A stretch of DNA of 64,000 bases from Burkholderiaceae bacterium (GTDB taxonomy: Bacteria > Pseudomonadota > Gammaproteobacteria > Burkholderiales > Burkholderiaceae_C), in NCBI GenBank assembly GCA_024235895.1, contig JACKLM010000003.1, forward strand, positions 186,001 to 250,000, read 5' to 3'. This document shows, one piece after another, positions 1-9,576 of this stretch. The notes below the pieces were generated by a model that was not told the DNA's origin, did not search any database, and was given only the letters and a program-made list of their open reading frames with translations. The number at the start of each line of letters is the position of its first letter. Positions within the stretch are counted from its first letter, which is position 1. Both the position numbers and the translations under genes were made by a program.

Positions 1-578
1 TGCAGTTCGATGCCGCGACCGGCGAAGGACATGGGGTCGAACAAGGCGGCGCCGCTGGCCGGATTGAGGTACTGGATCGCACCCAAGCGCGTGGCGATCT
101 CGAGCGCCCAGTCGCCGGCGCCGAGTCCGGACGGCAGGTTCAGCGTCGACTCCGAGCACACCAGGGGTCGGAAGGGCAAATCCAGACGGCGGCACACCGC
201 CGACAGCGTCGCGACATTCAGCCTCGTCAGCGATCGGTCGCCGCGGGTCTCGGCAAACGCCTCGCGCACCAGGTCGTCGACGACCCAGTAGTACGGGGCG
301 TGTCGTCGGTAGTGGCTGAGCTTACCTTGGATGGTTTTCAGCGCCCCGTCGGGATCGAGAAGGCGGGCCTCGTAAGTCCGGATGTGGATCGAGTTGTTCG
401 ACAGTGGCACGTGGATCCAGCTCCAGCCCCGCTCGGGATGGAGCACACGGTTGCGGCTCATCCAGCTCTTCGGCGTGAACTGGGTGATGTCGAAAACGAC
501 CCACGCATCGCAGCGCGCGATGAGCGCGAAGTGCCCCCAGTAGGGGAAGAAGTAGGGCTGCATGATGCCCACCCGCAT
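1..578 (-). CDS. WbqC-family protein (3' part outside window)
   Basis: The ATG is at 578 on the minus strand and the frame stays open to base 1, giving 192 codons without a stop, so the C-terminus lies beyond the left edge. The N-terminus reads MRVGIMQPYFFPYWGHF, followed by RCDAWVVFDITQF and SWMSRNRVL; this is the signature of the WbqC-like family found in O-antigen and other surface-glycan loci. The family is proposed to modify amino sugars, but its reaction is not settled. It starts 1 bp after the stop of the upstream aminotransferase gene and is the last visible gene of a six-gene minus-strand operon. Confidence 0.85.
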   Translation of the reverse strand, partial: MRVGIMQPYFFPYWGHFALIARCDAWVVFDITQFTPKSWMSRNRVLHPERGWSWIHVPLSNNSIHIRTYEARLLDPDGALKTIQGKLSHYRRHAPYYWVVDDLVREAFAETRGDRSLTRLNVATLSAVCRRLDLPFRPLVCSESTLNLPSGLGAGDWALEIATRLGAIQYLNPASGAALFDPMSFAGRGIEL

Positions 579-579
579 G

Positions 580-1800
580 TCAGCGCCCCGACAGCCGGTC
601 CCGAACCTCGCCCGCATGGGCATGCGCCAGCTCGATGCAGTCGCACACGCGATCGACATCGGCGGCGCTGACCGGCGCGCCGGATGGGAGCTGAATCAGC
701 CGACGGCCGAGGTGGTCGGTGTTCGGCAGGCGGTCGATGTAGCGGGGCAGTTCGTCGCGGTAGGGCGCGCTGCGGTGAACGCCAGGGTAGAAGTAGCGAC
801 GGGCCACGATGTTCTCGGAACCCAGCACCTCGAGCAGCTCGTCGCGGCTCAGCCCGAACGCGTCCTCGTCGACCTCGAAGATGACATACTGAAAATTGGT
901 GCGAGTTGCATGACGCGGCAGGTGCAGGCGCAGCCCTGTGACCTGGCCCAGGCGTTCGTGATATCGATCCTTGACCTCGCGATTGCGTTCCACGACGGCA
1001 CCGAGCCTCTCGAGGTTCAGCAGTCCGATCGCCGCTTGGGCCTCCGACATGCGCCCGTTGCTCGTCTTCGGCACCGCTGTCAAGGGCCCGGCGCCATAGC
1101 TGCTGCGAATGTTGCGCAACCGCGCCGCGAGCGCGTCATCGTTGGTGCAAATGCAGCCACCTTCGGTGGCGCTGAGGACCTTCGTCGCGTGGAAGGAAAA
1201 CACCTCGAGCGCGCCGAAGTTGCCTACCGGCCTGGCATCGATCTCGCAGCCGAAGGCGTGCGCCGAGTCGAAGAACAGCTGCAAACCGTGGCGATCGGCC
1301 AGCGTCTGCAGCGGCGCGGGCGGGCAAGCATCGCCCCAGAGGTTGACGGGCAGTATGGCGCTCACGTCTGCATCGATCAAGGGCTCCACGAACTCCGGCG
1401 TCATCAGGTGCGTGCGCAGGTCGACGTCGCAGAACACCGGCTCCAGGCCTGCCCAGCTCATGGCTTGGACGGTCGCGATGAAGGTAAAGGCTGGCACGAT
1501 GACCTTGCCCGACAGATCGAGCGCATCGACGGCCATCATCAGCCCGATCGTGGCGTTGGTCACGCAGACGACGTGGCGAACCGACAGTCGCTCTCGCAGT
1601 GCCGCTTCGAACCTCTGCACGAGGGGGCCGTGGTTCGTGTAGTACTGGCGCTCGAACAGCTCGCGCATCGCGGTCTCGTAGGCCGACCACGCTGGAAAGT
1701 GCAACTGACCGACTGGCAGCGGCTTCGCCAGCGCGGGTGCGCCGCCAAGTACGGCCAGCGGTGGGTGCGCTGAACGGATCGTGCCGATGGGCTCGCTCAT
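580..1800 (-). CDS. DegT/DnrJ/EryC1/StrS aminotransferase
   Basis: This 406-residue protein is a PLP-dependent sugar aminotransferase of the DegT family, which transfers an amino group to a nucleotide-linked keto-sugar. Visible family features are VTNATIGLMMAVDAL near the N-terminus, VPAFTFIATVQA, the FFDSAHAFG segment that contacts PLP, and FSFHATKVLSATEGG, whose lysine should form the Schiff base. The ATG at 1800 overlaps the stop of the preceding aminotransferase (ATGA). An in-frame extension reaches 2166, but it lies inside the upstream gene and is not used here. Which sugar it acts on cannot be read from the sequence. Confidence 0.88.
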   Translation of the reverse strand: MSEPIGTIRSAHPPLAVLGGAPALAKPLPVGQLHFPAWSAYETAMRELFERQYYTNHGPLVQRFEAALRERLSVRHVVCVTNATIGLMMAVDALDLSGKVIVPAFTFIATVQAMSWAGLEPVFCDVDLRTHLMTPEFVEPLIDADVSAILPVNLWGDACPPAPLQTLADRHGLQLFFDSAHAFGCEIDARPVGNFGALEVFSFHATKVLSATEGGCICTNDDALAARLRNIRSSYGAGPLTAVPKTSNGRMSEAQAAIGLLNLERLGAVVERNREVKDRYHERLGQVTGLRLHLPRHATRTNFQYVIFEVDEDAFGLSRDELLEVLGSENIVARRYFYPGVHRSAPYRDELPRYIDRLPNTDHLGRRLIQLPSGAPVSAADVDRVCDCIELAHAHAGEVRDRLSGR

Positions 1801-3083
1801 GCGAGGCGGCTCCGGATCGCGCCGGCGTGCCGACGGACGAACGCCAGCAGACCGCACACAGTGACGACATCGTCCTCGGTGACGTGGTGCCCGCATGGCA
1901 GCAGCATGAAGCGGTTGCTGAGCTCGTCCGTGAGCGGCAGCGCCTCGGCGAACGTACGGTAGGACGCTGGACGCGCGTGAAGGGGCGGGTGGTAGTAGGC
2001 GCGCGCGAGCGCGCCCTCGGCATTCAGGATCTCGAGAGTTCGGGCTCGTGACAGCGGCCACGCCGGGGTCAGCTCGACCACGATATTCTTGAAGCTGGTC
2101 TGCTCGCGTTCGTCGAAGCGAAGCAGACGCAGACCCGGGATGCGGGCGAGTTCGCGCTGGTAGCATCGGTATCTGCCACGGTTGCGCAGGACCTGGTCCT
2201 CCAGGTCGTCTAGCGACGCCAGCGCCATCGCAGCGTGGACCTCGTTGAGCTTGGCGTTCAGGCCGGCCTCGATCGTGTTGTCGTGGCCTTGGAACCCGAA
2301 GCCGCGCATGCAGCGCAGTCGTGCCGCCAGCGCGTCATCGCTGGTGGTCACGTAGCCGCCCTCGAAGCCGTTGATCAGCTTGCTGGCATGCATCGAGAAG
2401 CACTCGGCGTCGCCGAAGCTGCCGACCTTTCGACCCCCGACCGTCTCGTAGGCCGACTCCACGGCGTCGAAGAGCAAGGGCACGCCCGCCTTGCGGGCCA
2501 GGACCTCGAGGCCTGGCGCGTCGCAGCAGTTGACGACGGGATGCACCGCCAAGAGCAAGGCCGTGGCGTCTCCGACATGCTCGGTGGCGGTGGCCGGGCT
2601 GATCGCCAACGTGTCGGCATCGACCTCGCAGAAACGAGGGACCAGGCCCGCCCAGGCCACGATGTCGGCCATGCGGCGATAGGTGAGTGACGGCATCACG
2701 ACTTCCTCGCGCGCTGGGCGCGCCATACAGCGCATCGCCAGCACGAGCGCCCAAAAGCCATTGGAGGTCGCGATGCAGTGGCGGCTGCCGTGGAAGCGGG
2801 CCAGCCGCGTCTCGAGCTCCTTCACCAGCGGGCCGTCGTTCGTATACCGGCGCGCCTCGTGGAATCGCTTCGAGTAGGCGAGGAAGCGTTCGACATCCGG
2901 GCGAACGAGGTTGGAGGTCGATACTGGCCTGTCGAAACAGGGGGTGCCGCCGAAGCATGCCAGGCCTTCGACACGTGCCTTCGGTGTCGATCCTGGCGAA
3001 CCGGCGCGGCCTCGTGCCGATGCGGGCGCGTGCCGCGTCGCCGGACTCGGTGGGTTGGGTTGGTGTAGCGTCAGAAGAGGCAT
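1797..3083 (-). CDS. Second DegT-family aminotransferase
   Basis: This 428-residue protein is a second, diverged member of the same PLP aminotransferase family. Core features are IATSNGFWALVLAM, MPSLTYRRMADIV, LLFDAVESAYETVGG and CFSMHASKLINGFEGG with the presumed PLP lysine, so it is predicted to be active. The ATG at 3083 was chosen because it lies 22 bp after the stop of the upstream methyltransferase; the N-terminal 40 residues are Pro/Ala-rich and poorly conserved, so the true start could be further in. Two tandem aminotransferases fit a glycan with two amino sugars, or one enzyme with a changed role. Specificity is unknown. Confidence 0.85.
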   Translation of the reverse strand: MPLLTLHQPNPPSPATRHAPASARGRAGSPGSTPKARVEGLACFGGTPCFDRPVSTSNLVRPDVERFLAYSKRFHEARRYTNDGPLVKELETRLARFHGSRHCIATSNGFWALVLAMRCMARPAREEVVMPSLTYRRMADIVAWAGLVPRFCEVDADTLAISPATATEHVGDATALLLAVHPVVNCCDAPGLEVLARKAGVPLLFDAVESAYETVGGRKVGSFGDAECFSMHASKLINGFEGGYVTTSDDALAARLRCMRGFGFQGHDNTIEAGLNAKLNEVHAAMALASLDDLEDQVLRNRGRYRCYQRELARIPGLRLLRFDEREQTSFKNIVVELTPAWPLSRARTLEILNAEGALARAYYHPPLHARPASYRTFAEALPLTDELSNRFMLLPCGHHVTEDDVVTVCGLLAFVRRHAGAIRSRLA

Positions 3084-3105
3084 CTCGATCCCGGACGGTC
3101 GACCC

Positions 3106-3792
3106 TCAGGTGGTGCGCTCGAGAACCGCGTCGTACCGGTAGTGGGCCGCGTAGAAGCTCGCCGGCATGCGCCGTATCTGGCAGGACCATCCCGACGCGC
3201 GGGCGAGGGCGTCGAACTGGGCGGCGGTTCTCCACTGCCCGATCGCCGATGCGGCGTCGTCGAGCAGCGGGGCCGGATCGATGCCGGCGCGGTAGAAGCG
3301 GCCAGCGAGGTCCCGGTCGGGCAAGTTGCCGACGAAGACACGGTCCACCCTCATGAACCGATCGTGCAGGCCCTTCAGCACGATCGCTGCGTCCTGCGGC
3401 GAGAAGTACGAGAAGCTGCCATAGCACAGCACCTTCGTGAATCGCTCCGGTCGTTCGATCGTCCGTACGGAACTGGCGGCGTCGGCCACCTCGAACGAAC
3501 AACGGCCAGGACGGGTGAAGTGCGTCGACGCGACGTCGATCAGCGCGCGGGAGATGTCGCTTCCATGCACCGAGGACACGCGATCGACGAGATGGCGTGT
3601 CAGCGCGCCGTTGCCGCAGGCGATGTCCAGGACGGTGTCGCTCGGCGCGAGGTCAAGTCCGTCGACGATCGCGTCGACGATCAGGCGGATCTGTTCCGGC
3701 CCCACGGGCTTCCCGTTGACGGTGCGTTTGATCTGGCGCCACAGCTCGTCGTCGTCCGGTACGACGGTCGGATCGGCGAAGGTCGAGTTCAT
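3106..3792 (-). CDS. Class I SAM-dependent methyltransferase
   Basis: The 228-residue protein has a Rossmann-type SAM-binding core: DTVLDIACGNGALTRHLV is motif I, HGSDISRALI supplies the acidic ribose-binding region, and a later KVLCYGSFSYFSP strand matches the motif IV area. The ATG at 3792 overlaps the stop of the upstream glycosyltransferase (ATGA). In this context it probably methylates a sugar or a glycan intermediate, but no sequence feature fixes the acceptor. Confidence 0.8.
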   Translation of the reverse strand: MNSTFADPTVVPDDDELWRQIKRTVNGKPVGPEQIRLIVDAIVDGLDLAPSDTVLDIACGNGALTRHLVDRVSSVHGSDISRALIDVASTHFTRPGRCSFEVADAASSVRTIERPERFTKVLCYGSFSYFSPQDAAIVLKGLHDRFMRVDRVFVGNLPDRDLAGRFYRAGIDPAPLLDDAASAIGQWRTAAQFDALARASGWSCQIRRMPASFYAAHYRYDAVLERTT

Positions 3793-4793
3793 GGCGTCGC
3801 GGGGGTCGCGGCCAGCGTCTCCGCGCGCCGCAGCTTTCGGATCTCGATCTGCGCGTACGCCATCGCGAGGGCTTCCTGAAAGTCGGCGTCGAGCGCTGGC
3901 CATCGACTCGTCTCGTCGGGGCCGGAATCCAGCAAGTCCACGAACGCCTTGACCTCTGGATAGCGACCCATGATCTGGCGGTACATCGCTCTCATCGTCC
4001 TGCGGTCGCGTTCGTAGGCGTGCCTGTCGAGGTGGCCGTTGTCAACGGCCCAGCGCCGCAGAAGGTCCCACTCGAAGTACCCGGCCGACCGACCAGGCGC
4101 ATCGCCGACCGAGGCCTGAGCAGCGTGCTGGCGAAAGCCCGCGCCCAGGTAGCCCACCGCCACCAGCGAGTGGCTGCGCGACGCGAAGTTCGCGTAAAGG
4201 GCCATATCGGTGAGGAAGCGCATCCGGTGACCGTCCAAGCTGAACGGCGCGTCGATGGCGCGCAAAGTCTGCCGGTGCACGAGGATGTTGGTTGGCTCGC
4301 CGATGAGGTTGACGCAGCCGGACACCATGCGCTCGAATACGGCCGACGGCTCGAGCACGACGCGCTCGCCCGCAGCCACCAGCATGGGCGAGCCCAGCAC
4401 ACAGCCCTTCGTGTCGATGAGGTGACGGGCATGGAATGCCAGCGGTGCACCGGTTTCGCGGCACGCCTGCAGCAGCAGCTCGATCGAGCGTGGCAGCAGC
4501 AAGTCGTCGTCGAACAGGAACTTCAGGTACTCCCCGCAGGCCAGTTCGATCAGGTGATCGCGGTTCGTCCCCGGCTGACGCGGTCGAGGATTGCGCACGT
4601 AGCGGATCCGTGCATCGTCCCACTTGCGAACCACCGAGCCGATTCGGTCGTCCGACGAGTCGTCGCCGATCAGCAGCTCGAAATCCTGCCAGGTCTGTGC
4701 CAGTGCGCTGGCGATGGCAGTATCCAGCCAGTCCGGTCTGAGCGCGGGAATCAGGATCGAGATGGTCGGCACGTTGGGGGGGCTTACTGTCAC
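3789..4793 (-). CDS. Family 2 glycosyltransferase
   Basis: This 334-residue cytoplasmic enzyme has a GT-A fold. ISILIPALRPDWLDTAIASA at the N-terminus binds the nucleotide, LLIGDDSSDD follows, and EYLKFLFDDDLLLP holds the metal-binding Asp cluster near residue 95. It should transfer a sugar from an NDP-sugar to a growing glycan. The start is GTG at 4793, which overlaps the upstream stop (GTGA); the whole operon uses 4-bp overlaps, pointing to translational coupling. Donor and acceptor are unknown. Confidence 0.85.
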   Translation of the reverse strand: MTVSPPNVPTISILIPALRPDWLDTAIASALAQTWQDFELLIGDDSSDDRIGSVVRKWDDARIRYVRNPRPRQPGTNRDHLIELACGEYLKFLFDDDLLLPRSIELLLQACRETGAPLAFHARHLIDTKGCVLGSPMLVAAGERVVLEPSAVFERMVSGCVNLIGEPTNILVHRQTLRAIDAPFSLDGHRMRFLTDMALYANFASRSHSLVAVGYLGAGFRQHAAQASVGDAPGRSAGYFEWDLLRRWAVDNGHLDRHAYERDRRTMRAMYRQIMGRYPEVKAFVDLLDSGPDETSRWPALDADFQEALAMAYAQIEIRKLRRAETLAATPATP

Positions 4794-5626
4794 GCGGACT
4801 CATCCTGCTTGTAGAAGACGAAGAACGGTTCCCGCCCATTGCATCCGAACTGTCGCGGCTCCACTCCCGGAAGGACGGTCTCGTGGTCCAGAGGGCGACC
4901 GAGGAATCCCGCGGACGCGAACATCGCGAACAGGTCGGCGCCGAATAGCCGTCGGTGGTCCTCCTGGCCATAGAAGAGCCTAGCGAACGTCGCCGAAACG
5001 GAGCCATGGACCTCGAAGCCGTGCAGCAGCCGCGGCGAGTAGGGGGTCTGCGCGATCAGCAGGCCACCCGGTGCCAGGCAGCGGTAGAACTCGCGCAGGG
5101 CCCGGCTCGGGTCGTCGACATGCTCGAGCACATGATTGCAGACGATGAGATCCAGACTTGCGTCGGGGCGCTCCAGGTTCTCGACGTCGAGCTTCGAATG
5201 GCCCGGGCGGGTCGGCACGAGGTCGCCACAAAGGTACTCGGCCGGGCCCAGGTCGCGGATCAGGGGCTCGAGCGACACCTCGGGTGCGACGTGAAGGACC
5301 CGGGCTCCCGCGATCTGGCTCGCGATGCCGGATGCATGCATGTACAGCCAGAGGTGGCGTTCGCGGTCATTGCTCTGGCACGACGGACACAGATAGACCG
5401 ACAGGTCGGAGCCGATGACGTCCATGAGCGCCATGAAGTCACTGCGCATCGCAATCTGTGGATGCGGCACCCACGCCGCCACCGAGGACCGGCAAAGACA
5501 GCACACCGGTCCGCTGGAAAGCGCCGCGACGGCCGATCCCGTTTCGCTGCCGAGTCTCGGCGCGCCGGCTGTTGTGCCTGCCGGCGGAGCCGTCTTCCTG
5601 TCTGGTGGTTCCGTGATCGTGTTCAT
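4790..5626 (-). CDS. Zinc-ribbon class I methyltransferase
   Basis: This 278-residue protein is the first gene of the minus-strand glycan operon. An N-terminal CCLC and a later YLCPSCQSNDRERH form a four-cysteine zinc-ribbon-like module at roughly residues 42-90. It is followed by a class I methyltransferase core: ARVLHVAPEVSLEPLI, the acidic KLDVENL, and DLIVCNHVLEHVDD, with GGLLIAQTPYSP after it. Such proteins occur in glycan clusters and probably methylate a sugar. The ATG at 5626 was chosen as the most upstream one with a conserved reading; the preceding in-frame extension has low-complexity composition. Confidence 0.8.
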   Translation of the reverse strand: MNTITEPPDRKTAPPAGTTAGAPRLGSETGSAVAALSSGPVCCLCRSSVAAWVPHPQIAMRSDFMALMDVIGSDLSVYLCPSCQSNDRERHLWLYMHASGIASQIAGARVLHVAPEVSLEPLIRDLGPAEYLCGDLVPTRPGHSKLDVENLERPDASLDLIVCNHVLEHVDDPSRALREFYRCLAPGGLLIAQTPYSPRLLHGFEVHGSVSATFARLFYGQEDHRRLFGADLFAMFASAGFLGRPLDHETVLPGVEPRQFGCNGREPFFVFYKQDESA

Positions 5627-6022
5627 GGCGATTTCCGGTCGAGACCTGCGTCTGGCAGGCGGTGCACGGGCCACAGCGATGACGCCGCCGTCGCCACCGA
5701 GGCGTGAGGTCTGACGGCGTGACACCAGCGCGACGTCGATCATCCGTGGCCGCGTCGAAGCCGAATCCGGGAAAAGAGTCACCTTTCTTGCACTACCGCG
5801 CGAATCGCGTGCGGACCGCCCTGTCGAGACGCAGGGCCGCACGCGGCGCGTCGCCGATCTGTGCGGGCTCGACGCGCCTTTTCGGCGCCTCGACGCCACC
5901 CGTCGCGCAGATACTGCCGTCAGCTGCCCCAGGTCAGCGTCGGCGCGCCGTCGACCGAGCAACGCCCCACCGCACGGCCGTACCACCTCACTGCCGCACA
6001 CGGCTACCCACCGGAGAACGCA
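5627..6022. other. Divergent intergenic region of the glycan locus
   Basis: These 396 bases separate the minus-strand methyltransferase from the plus-strand giant glycosyltransferase and must hold both promoters. I see no convincing gene. There is a GGAG ribosome binding site at 6012-6015 just before the ATG at 6023. A TTGCAC hexamer at 5788 has no good -10 partner, so I assign no promoter. Confidence 0.5.
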
Positions 6023-9000
6023 ATGCCGCTCACCCTGGAGATCGCGCCGGCATACGCGGCGGCGCGTACAGTTGCGCCCCGTCCGCGCGATGCGGCGGCA
6101 ACTGGCGACATCGGCAGGCCGCGCGTGGCCGCCGTGCTGCACCTCTTCTATCCCGAGCTCTGGTCCGAGTTCGCCGAGGTGATGGCCGAGTTGCCGCGGC
6201 ATGCACGCATTTACGTTACGGCGCCGCAGGACCGCCTTGCGTGGGTGCGCCGCATCGTCGGTACCGACTGCCCCGATGCGGTCGTCATCGGCGTCCCGAA
6301 CCGCGGACGCGACCTGGGCGCGCTGGTCCAGTTGCTGGCGCACGTGGACCTGCAGGACGTCGACTATGTCCTCAAGCTCCACTCCAAGCGCTCGCCGCAT
6401 CTCTCTCCATTTGTCGGTGCGCGTTGGCGTCGCGAGTTGCTGCACGACCTGCTCCCGAAGGGTCGTGTCGGCCAGGTTCTTGCATGGCTGGAGGCAAACC
6501 CCGAGGTGGGGCTGGCCGGGCCTGCGGCCTGGCTGACGCCGTGTCGTGGCGGCCCCTACTTCGAGCGAAACCTGCCGCGCATGCGGGAGCTGGCGACCAG
6601 GCTGGACGACGTGGGTGATGGCGACCCCTTCGACCTGCCATTCGTGGCCGGGACCATGTTTTGGGCCCGCAGCGCCGTGCTCCGCCGGTTGCTCGATGTC
6701 GGATTGACCCTTGAGGACTTCGAGCCGGAGGCAGGTCAGGTCGACGGCACGCTGGCCCACGCGCTGGAGCGCATGCTGCCCGTGGTCGCGCGCGGTGCCG
6801 GGTTGCGAACGGCGGCGCTGCCTTCGCTGGAGCCTGCAGCGCAGGAGCCGCGTCAGCGAGGCCGATCCGGCCAACTGGTCCGATGGTTGGACAGGCGCCG
6901 CACGACACCCGCGCAGGCGGCCGCGGTTGCCGAGCGGCTCCGACCTCGTGCGGCCAACGCCAGCGTCGCGATCGTGATCGTGGACCGAGGCGATGAGGCC
7001 TGCGCATTGCGAGAGAGCCTCGAGAGCGCGCGTGTCGCCGAACGACTCGGGACGATCGCGGTCTGCCGGGTCGTCACCACGCTACCGTCGCCCGCAGCGC
7101 CGACGGCAATGGTCGCCGCTTCCGGCTCGGCTTCGATCGTCGAGGCGGTCAACCGCGCGGTCGCGGAGACCGACGCCGCGTGGATCCTGATGCTGCAAGC
7201 AGGCGACGCGTTGCTGCCTGACGGACTGGCACGCGTGGCACTCGAGCTCGCCGAAGCCGAGCATTGCCGGGCCGTGTTCGCCGACGAGATCGTTCGAGCC
7301 CCCGACGGCAGCCTGGGCGCGGTGTTCCGCCCTGCGGCCAACCTGGACCTTCTGCTGAGCTTCCCCGCGGCGATGGCGCGTCACGTGATCGTGCGCCGCA
7401 GCGAGTGGCTGCGGCTGGGAGGGCTGGACAGCCGCTACCCGCAGGCGCTCGAACTCGACCTCGTCTTGCGCATGATCGAGGACGGTGGTCTGGTCGGGCT
7501 GGGCCATGTGGCCGAGCCGCTGGTCGAGGTACCCGCACCGGATGGCCGCGTCAACGACGACGAAACGGCCGCGATCCTGGCGCACCTGCAGCGTCGCGGC
7601 TACACCGAGGCGCAGGTGATGGCCCGTCGTCCGCGCCTGTACCGCATCGACTACGGGCATGCCGTGCAGCCCCTGGTTTCCATCGTCGTGCCGACGCGCA
7701 ACCAGCTGCCGATGCTGCGCCGCTGCGTCGAGAGCCTGCTGGAGATGACGCGCTACCCGAACTACGAGCTGCTGATCGTCGACAACCGCAGCGACGAGGC
7801 CGATGCGCGGGCCTGGCTCGACGGCGTGGCGACGCTGGACGAGGCGCGCGTGCGTGTCCTGTCCTGGCCGCAGCCGTTCAACTTCTCGGCCATCAACAAC
7901 ATGGCCGCGCGCGAAGCGCGCGGCGACGTGCTGGTGCTGCTGAACAACGATACGGCGGTGCTCGACCCGGGCTGGCTCGACGCCATGCTCAACCACGCGC
8001 TGCGCCCCGAGGTCGGTGCCGTCGGTGCGAAGCTGCTGTATCCGGATGGCCGTGTCCAGCACGGCGGGGTCGTGCTCGGCCTGCGCGGCCCGGCCGACCA
8101 TGCGTTTGCAGGTGAACCGTCCGATGCAGCGGGCAGCATGCTTCGGCTGTCGGTCGACCAGAACTACAGCGCCGTCACCGCTGCCTGCTTGATGATCCGT
8201 CGCGAGGTCTGGGACGCCGTCGGTGGCATGGACGAGCAGGCCTTCGCCGTCTCTTACAACGACGTCGACCTGTGCCTGAAGATCGGCGCCGCCGGCTGGC
8301 TGAACGTGTGGACACCGGACGCCGTGCTGTTGCACGAGGGCAGCGTGAGCCAGAAGCAGGTTGACGGCGCGGCGGCCGCGAGCAAGCGGGCCCGCTTCGC
8401 GGCCGAGCAGGACGCGCTGTACGCCAAGTGGCTGCCGCAGATCGCGCGCGACCCGGCTTACAACCCCAACCTGTCGCTGACCGGGCGCGGGTTCGACTTC
8501 GAGGCCGACACCTCGCTCGTCTGCCGCCCGCTGCCGTGGCGGCCGCTGCCCGTCGTGCTGGCACACCCGGCCGACCGGTATGGCTGTGGCGAGTATCGCG
8601 TGCTGCAACCCATGGCCGCACTGCACGAGGCCGGTCTGATCGACGGCATCGTGCGCGACGAGCCGCTGCTGCCGGCCGAGCTTGCGCGGCTGGACCCTGA
8701 CGTCGTCGTGCTGCAGCGCCAGATCGGCGACCATCAGCTCGAGGCGATGCGGCGCATGCATGCCTTCGGGCGTGCGTTCAGGGTCTACGAGCTCGACGAC
8801 TACCTGCCCAGGCTGCCGCACAAGAGCGCGTTCCGAGCCGGTATCCCGAAGGACGCGATGCGCTCGCTGCGCCGCGGCCTGTCGTACGTCGATCGCTTCG
8901 TCGTGTCGACGCCCGCGCTGGCCGAGGCCTTCGACGGCCTGCACTGCGACATCCGCGTCGTGCCCAACCGACTGGCGCCGGCCCGGTGGGACGGGCTAGC

Positions 9001-9532
9001 CAGCCGGCGCCGACGTGGCCGCAAGCCGCGCGTCGGCTGGGCCGGCGGCGCCGGCCACGGAGGCGACCTCGAGCTGATCGTCGATGTCGTCAAGGCGCTT
9101 TCCGACGAAGTCGAGTGGGTCTTCTTCGGCCTGTGCCCGGAGCCGCTGCTGGACCTCGTGCACGAGGTGCACGCCGGCGTCGGGATCGAGAAGTACCCGG
9201 CCAAGCTCGCCTCGCTGGATCTCGACCTGGGGCTGGCGCCGCTGGAGGACAACCTCTTCAATGCCTGCAAGAGCAACATCCGATTGCTCGAGTACGGGGT
9301 GCTCGGCGTTCCGGTCGTCTGCAGCGACCTGCGTTGCTACCGCGAGGATGGCCTGCCGGTCGTGCGGGTCAGGAACCGCTTCAAGGACTGGGTCGATGCC
9401 ATCCGGGCCCACACGCGCGACCCTGACCATGCGGCACGCCAGGGCGATGCCTTGCGCGCGCGCGTGCAGGCGGAATGGATGCTTCGGGGCGAGCACCTGC
9501 AGACCTGGCTCGATGCCTGGACCCGGCGCTGA
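6023..9532 (+). CDS. Multidomain glycosyltransferase (RgpF-like + GT2 + GT4-like)
   Basis: This 1169-residue protein joins several glycan modules. Residues about 35-260 resemble the rhamnan-synthesis F (RgpF) domain (VAAVLHLFYPELW, NRGRDLGALVQLLAH, YVLKLHSKRS). A weaker GT-A-like stretch follows. Residues about 547-790 are a full GT2 domain with LVSIVVPTRNQ and VLLNNDTAVLDPGW. From about residue 842 there is a GT-B/group 1-like domain (RVYELDDYLPRLP, VGWAGGAGHGGDLELI, NIRLLEYGVLGVPVVCSD). It probably builds more than one linkage of a surface or flagellar glycan. The ATG at 6023 is preceded by GGAG; the frame is open further upstream without similarity. Confidence 0.85.
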   Translation: MPLTLEIAPAYAAARTVAPRPRDAAATGDIGRPRVAAVLHLFYPELWSEFAEVMAELPRHARIYVTAPQDRLAWVRRIVGTDCPDAVVIGVPNRGRDLGALVQLLAHVDLQDVDYVLKLHSKRSPHLSPFVGARWRRELLHDLLPKGRVGQVLAWLEANPEVGLAGPAAWLTPCRGGPYFERNLPRMRELATRLDDVGDGDPFDLPFVAGTMFWARSAVLRRLLDVGLTLEDFEPEAGQVDGTLAHALERMLPVVARGAGLRTAALPSLEPAAQEPRQRGRSGQLVRWLDRRRTTPAQAAAVAERLRPRAANASVAIVIVDRGDEACALRESLESARVAERLGTIAVCRVVTTLPSPAAPTAMVAASGSASIVEAVNRAVAETDAAWILMLQAGDALLPDGLARVALELAEAEHCRAVFADEIVRAPDGSLGAVFRPAANLDLLLSFPAAMARHVIVRRSEWLRLGGLDSRYPQALELDLVLRMIEDGGLVGLGHVAEPLVEVPAPDGRVNDDETAAILAHLQRRGYTEAQVMARRPRLYRIDYGHAVQPLVSIVVPTRNQLPMLRRCVESLLEMTRYPNYELLIVDNRSDEADARAWLDGVATLDEARVRVLSWPQPFNFSAINNMAAREARGDVLVLLNNDTAVLDPGWLDAMLNHALRPEVGAVGAKLLYPDGRVQHGGVVLGLRGPADHAFAGEPSDAAGSMLRLSVDQNYSAVTAACLMIRREVWDAVGGMDEQAFAVSYNDVDLCLKIGAAGWLNVWTPDAVLLHEGSVSQKQVDGAAAASKRARFAAEQDALYAKWLPQIARDPAYNPNLSLTGRGFDFEADTSLVCRPLPWRPLPVVLAHPADRYGCGEYRVLQPMAALHEAGLIDGIVRDEPLLPAELARLDPDVVVLQRQIGDHQLEAMRRMHAFGRAFRVYELDDYLPRLPHKSAFRAGIPKDAMRSLRRGLSYVDRFVVSTPALAEAFDGLHCDIRVVPNRLAPARWDGLASRRRRGRKPRVGWAGGAGHGGDLELIVDVVKALSDEVEWVFFGLCPEPLLDLVHEVHAGVGIEKYPAKLASLDLDLGLAPLEDNLFNACKSNIRLLEYGVLGVPVVCSDLRCYREDGLPVVRVRNRFKDWVDAIRAHTRDPDHAARQGDALRARVQAEWMLRGEHLQTWLDAWTRR

Positions 9533-9576
9533 CGGGCGCCCGGCGCCCGGCGGCCGGCGGCCTTTGGTGGCTCCGG

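Noticed and set aside
5776..5792. Sigma-54-like element (GTCAC-N5-TTGCA) before the giant glycosyltransferase
   Set aside because: The essential GG of the -24 element is missing and the distance to the start is over 200 bp.
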